DNA of 6,352 nucleotides from Bacteroidota bacterium (lineage in GTDB: Bacteria; Bacteroidota; Bacteroidia; Bacteroidales; GCA-2748055): the NCBI GenBank assembly GCA_030642565.1, contig DAOWNM010000163.1, forward strand, positions 1-6,352, read 5' to 3'. The translations under genes were made by a program, and so were the position numbers. Below, in pieces: positions 5,157-6,352 of the stretch. The notes under the pieces are model-generated. The model saw nothing but the letters and a program-made list of their open reading frames with translations, made no database searches and was not told where the DNA came from. Every line of letters starts with the position of its first letter. Positions within the stretch are counted from its first letter, which is position 1.

Positions 5157-6352
5157 TCAAGAAAGGAGTTTTACCTCTTTTAGTCCAAGATCCAGGTTGT
5201 TTGAGACTCCCTTCCAAACCTGATCAGCGATCACCAGTGCTGCCCCCAGTGAGGTGGCGTTGTTCACCTCTGAAGTAAATACCTTTTTATCAGGAAATGC
5301 CAGGGCAAGGATGGTGATAAAAATGGGATTTTTTGCAAATCCGCCTGAAATATAAATGTGTTTTGTGAAATCATTTTCCGTCAATATCAATTCGATGGCG
5401 TGTACCACCTGCCTGGAAAGATCCACCATCAACCGGATATACGCCTCTTCAAAAGAGCTGAATCGACCGGGATCAACCTGATGGTCCACCCACCCTTCAG
5501 GTACACCATCCTGAAAAAAAATCTGCCCGCTCCTTCCGGCTTCCCAGCCCTTACGAATAACCCCTGAGCCTGGGTTCACAGATTTATTAGCAGATCTCTC
5601 TACATTAAAAAAACGCTGAAGGCGTTCCACGTTCAAATCGTGGATTCGTCCCAAAAAAAATCTGGCTGATTTCACCGGCTTCCTGTTTACACCAAGGAAA
5701 CAGAGACAGTCGTTCTTCAGCTCCCTGACAGTAAGAGGTTCATTGTTAGAGGGATTCATACTGATGCACCAGGTTCCGGTTGAAATCAGAATAAAAGGCT
5801 CCTGTGCTGCCAGAATGTAAGGTACCAGCGAAGAGGAGCTATCGTGGATTCCAATACCGGTTTCAACGGCCGTACCCTCGATTTCAACCCGGAAAATCTT
5901 GGAGAGAAGATCAGGATCAGGAAGTGCAATATCTTCATCTTTCAGCCAGGGATGGTATTGCATATTATCGAAATCCCACATGGCTGTGTGACATCCGATG
6001 GAGGTATATTCGGAAGTGATCTTCTTATGAACCAGGTAGGATAAATACTGGGCCAGATGCAATACATGCTCAACCCTGTTGAACAGTGCCGGACGGGTTC
6101 GTTTCAACCAGAGTATCTGAAGGCCCGAGTTAAGCATCCCCAGGACCGGAGAGGCGGTTCTCCTCGAAAACTCCTCCACTCCTCCGTAGGTTTCATAGAA
6201 ACCATCCAGCACCTTACCGGGAAGAGGTTTCAGGTAGTTGTAGACGGGAGTCATGCGCTTCCCCTCCATATCCAGGTAAACCAGAGTGGCTCCATAGGTA
6301 GTGAAATTGATCCCCTTTACGAGGTATTTCTCCGATGTAAGGTATTTGTGCA
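5157..6352 (-). CDS. FGGY-family carbohydrate kinase (rhamnulokinase/fuculokinase-like), 5'-truncated by the window edge
   Basis: ATP-dependent kinase of a sugar or ketose, cytoplasmic. The frame stays open to the right edge of the window, so the Met codon at 6269 is internal: 27 further in-frame residues ('HKYLTSEKYLVKG' then 'INFTTYGATLVYLD') precede it and match the family N-terminus. 397 residues are visible; roughly 60 are missing, including the first phosphate-binding motif. In visible numbering: 'EYTSIGCHTAMWDF' about 114-127, 'GIHDSSSSLVPY' with the likely catalytic base Asp170, nucleotide-binding 'STGTW' at 190-194, 'ISGGFAKNP' at about 334-342, and 'ATSLGAALV' near the end. The layout is closest to the deoxysugar kinase branch (rhamnulose or fuculose), but the substrate is not proven. 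Its TGA ends one base from the HAD stop on the other strand. Its promoter and operon partners lie beyond the window to the right. Confidence 0.9.
   Translation of the reverse strand, partial: HKYLTSEKYLVKGINFTTYGATLVYLDMEGKRMTPVYNYLKPLPGKVLDGFYETYGGVEEFSRRTASPVLGMLNSGLQILWLKRTRPALFNRVEHVLHLAQYLSYLVHKKITSEYTSIGCHTAMWDFDNMQYHPWLKDEDIALPDPDLLSKIFRVEIEGTAVETGIGIHDSSSSLVPYILAAQEPFILISTGTWCISMNPSNNEPLTVRELKNDCLCFLGVNRKPVKSARFFLGRIHDLNVERLQRFFNVERSANKSVNPGSGVIRKGWEAGRSGQIFFQDGVPEGWVDHQVDPGRFSSFEEAYIRLMVDLSRQVVHAIELILTENDFTKHIYISGGFAKNPIFITILALAFPDKKVFTSEVNNATSLGAALVIADQVWKGVSNNLDLGLKEVKLLS

Noticed and set aside
5159..5181. Imperfect 8-bp hairpin at the convergent junction, considered as a terminator
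   Set aside because: It has a mismatch and a wobble pair, few G-C pairs and no separate T tract, and it lies inside the kinase coding end.
5157..6269. Treating the kinase as complete from the Met codon at 6269
   Set aside because: The frame continues without a stop to the window edge and the added residues match the FGGY N-terminal lobe, so the gene is cut by the window, not by a short start.

Overview
The window looks like part of a glycan-use locus from a member of the Bacteroidota (Bacteroidales or Marinilabiliales-like). The taxonomic call is inference. It rests on a UTRA-type GntR regulator ending in the 'IYCNT..Y.L.G.F' tail common in that phylum, a DUF1080 lipoprotein next to a Tat-exported Gfo/Idh/MocA oxidoreductase, a lipoprotein-like S1 sulfatase, and start codons preceded by A-rich leaders rather than clear Shine-Dalgarno sequences. 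Planctomycetes and Lentisphaerae carry similar gene sets and cannot be fully excluded.

Layout, left to right. (1) 1-585, plus strand: the 3' part of a GntR/HutC-type repressor, cut by the window edge. (2) 586-846: a short region with a 74-codon plus-strand reading frame (609-833) of unknown identity, possibly a remnant or frameshifted gene. (3) 847-2860, minus strand: a two-gene operon, with a Tat-signal Gfo/Idh/MocA oxidoreductase (start at 2860) followed 34 bp later by a DUF1080 (3-keto-disaccharide hydrolase family) lipoprotein. (4) 2861-3010: an AT-rich divergent promoter region with a perfect 13-bp palindrome. (5) 3011-5155, plus strand: a two-gene operon, with a formylglycine-type S1 sulfatase followed 9 bp later by a HAD-superfamily phosphatase. 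(6) 5157-6352, minus strand: an FGGY sugar kinase, open at the right window edge, whose stop codon lies one base from the HAD stop codon.

How the genes may work together (inference). The sulfatase would remove sulfate esters from a glycan fragment outside the cytoplasm. The exported oxidoreductase plus the DUF1080 protein could then open glycosidic bonds by the 3-keto (oxidation/elimination) route described for homologous families in Bacteroides. The released sugar would be imported, isomerised and phosphorylated by the FGGY kinase, with the HAD phosphatase acting on a sugar phosphate. The GntR protein would be the sugar-phosphate or sugar-responsive repressor. The sugar itself cannot be read from the sequence; fucose or rhamnose are plausible because the kinase resembles the deoxysugar kinase branch of FGGY.

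No RNA genes, CRISPR arrays, insertion sequences or convincing intrinsic terminators were seen. There is no clear sign of a wholly new system. The most unusual points are the exported nicotinamide-dependent oxidoreductase paired with a 3-keto lyase-family lipoprotein, and the unexplained small frame at 605-833.
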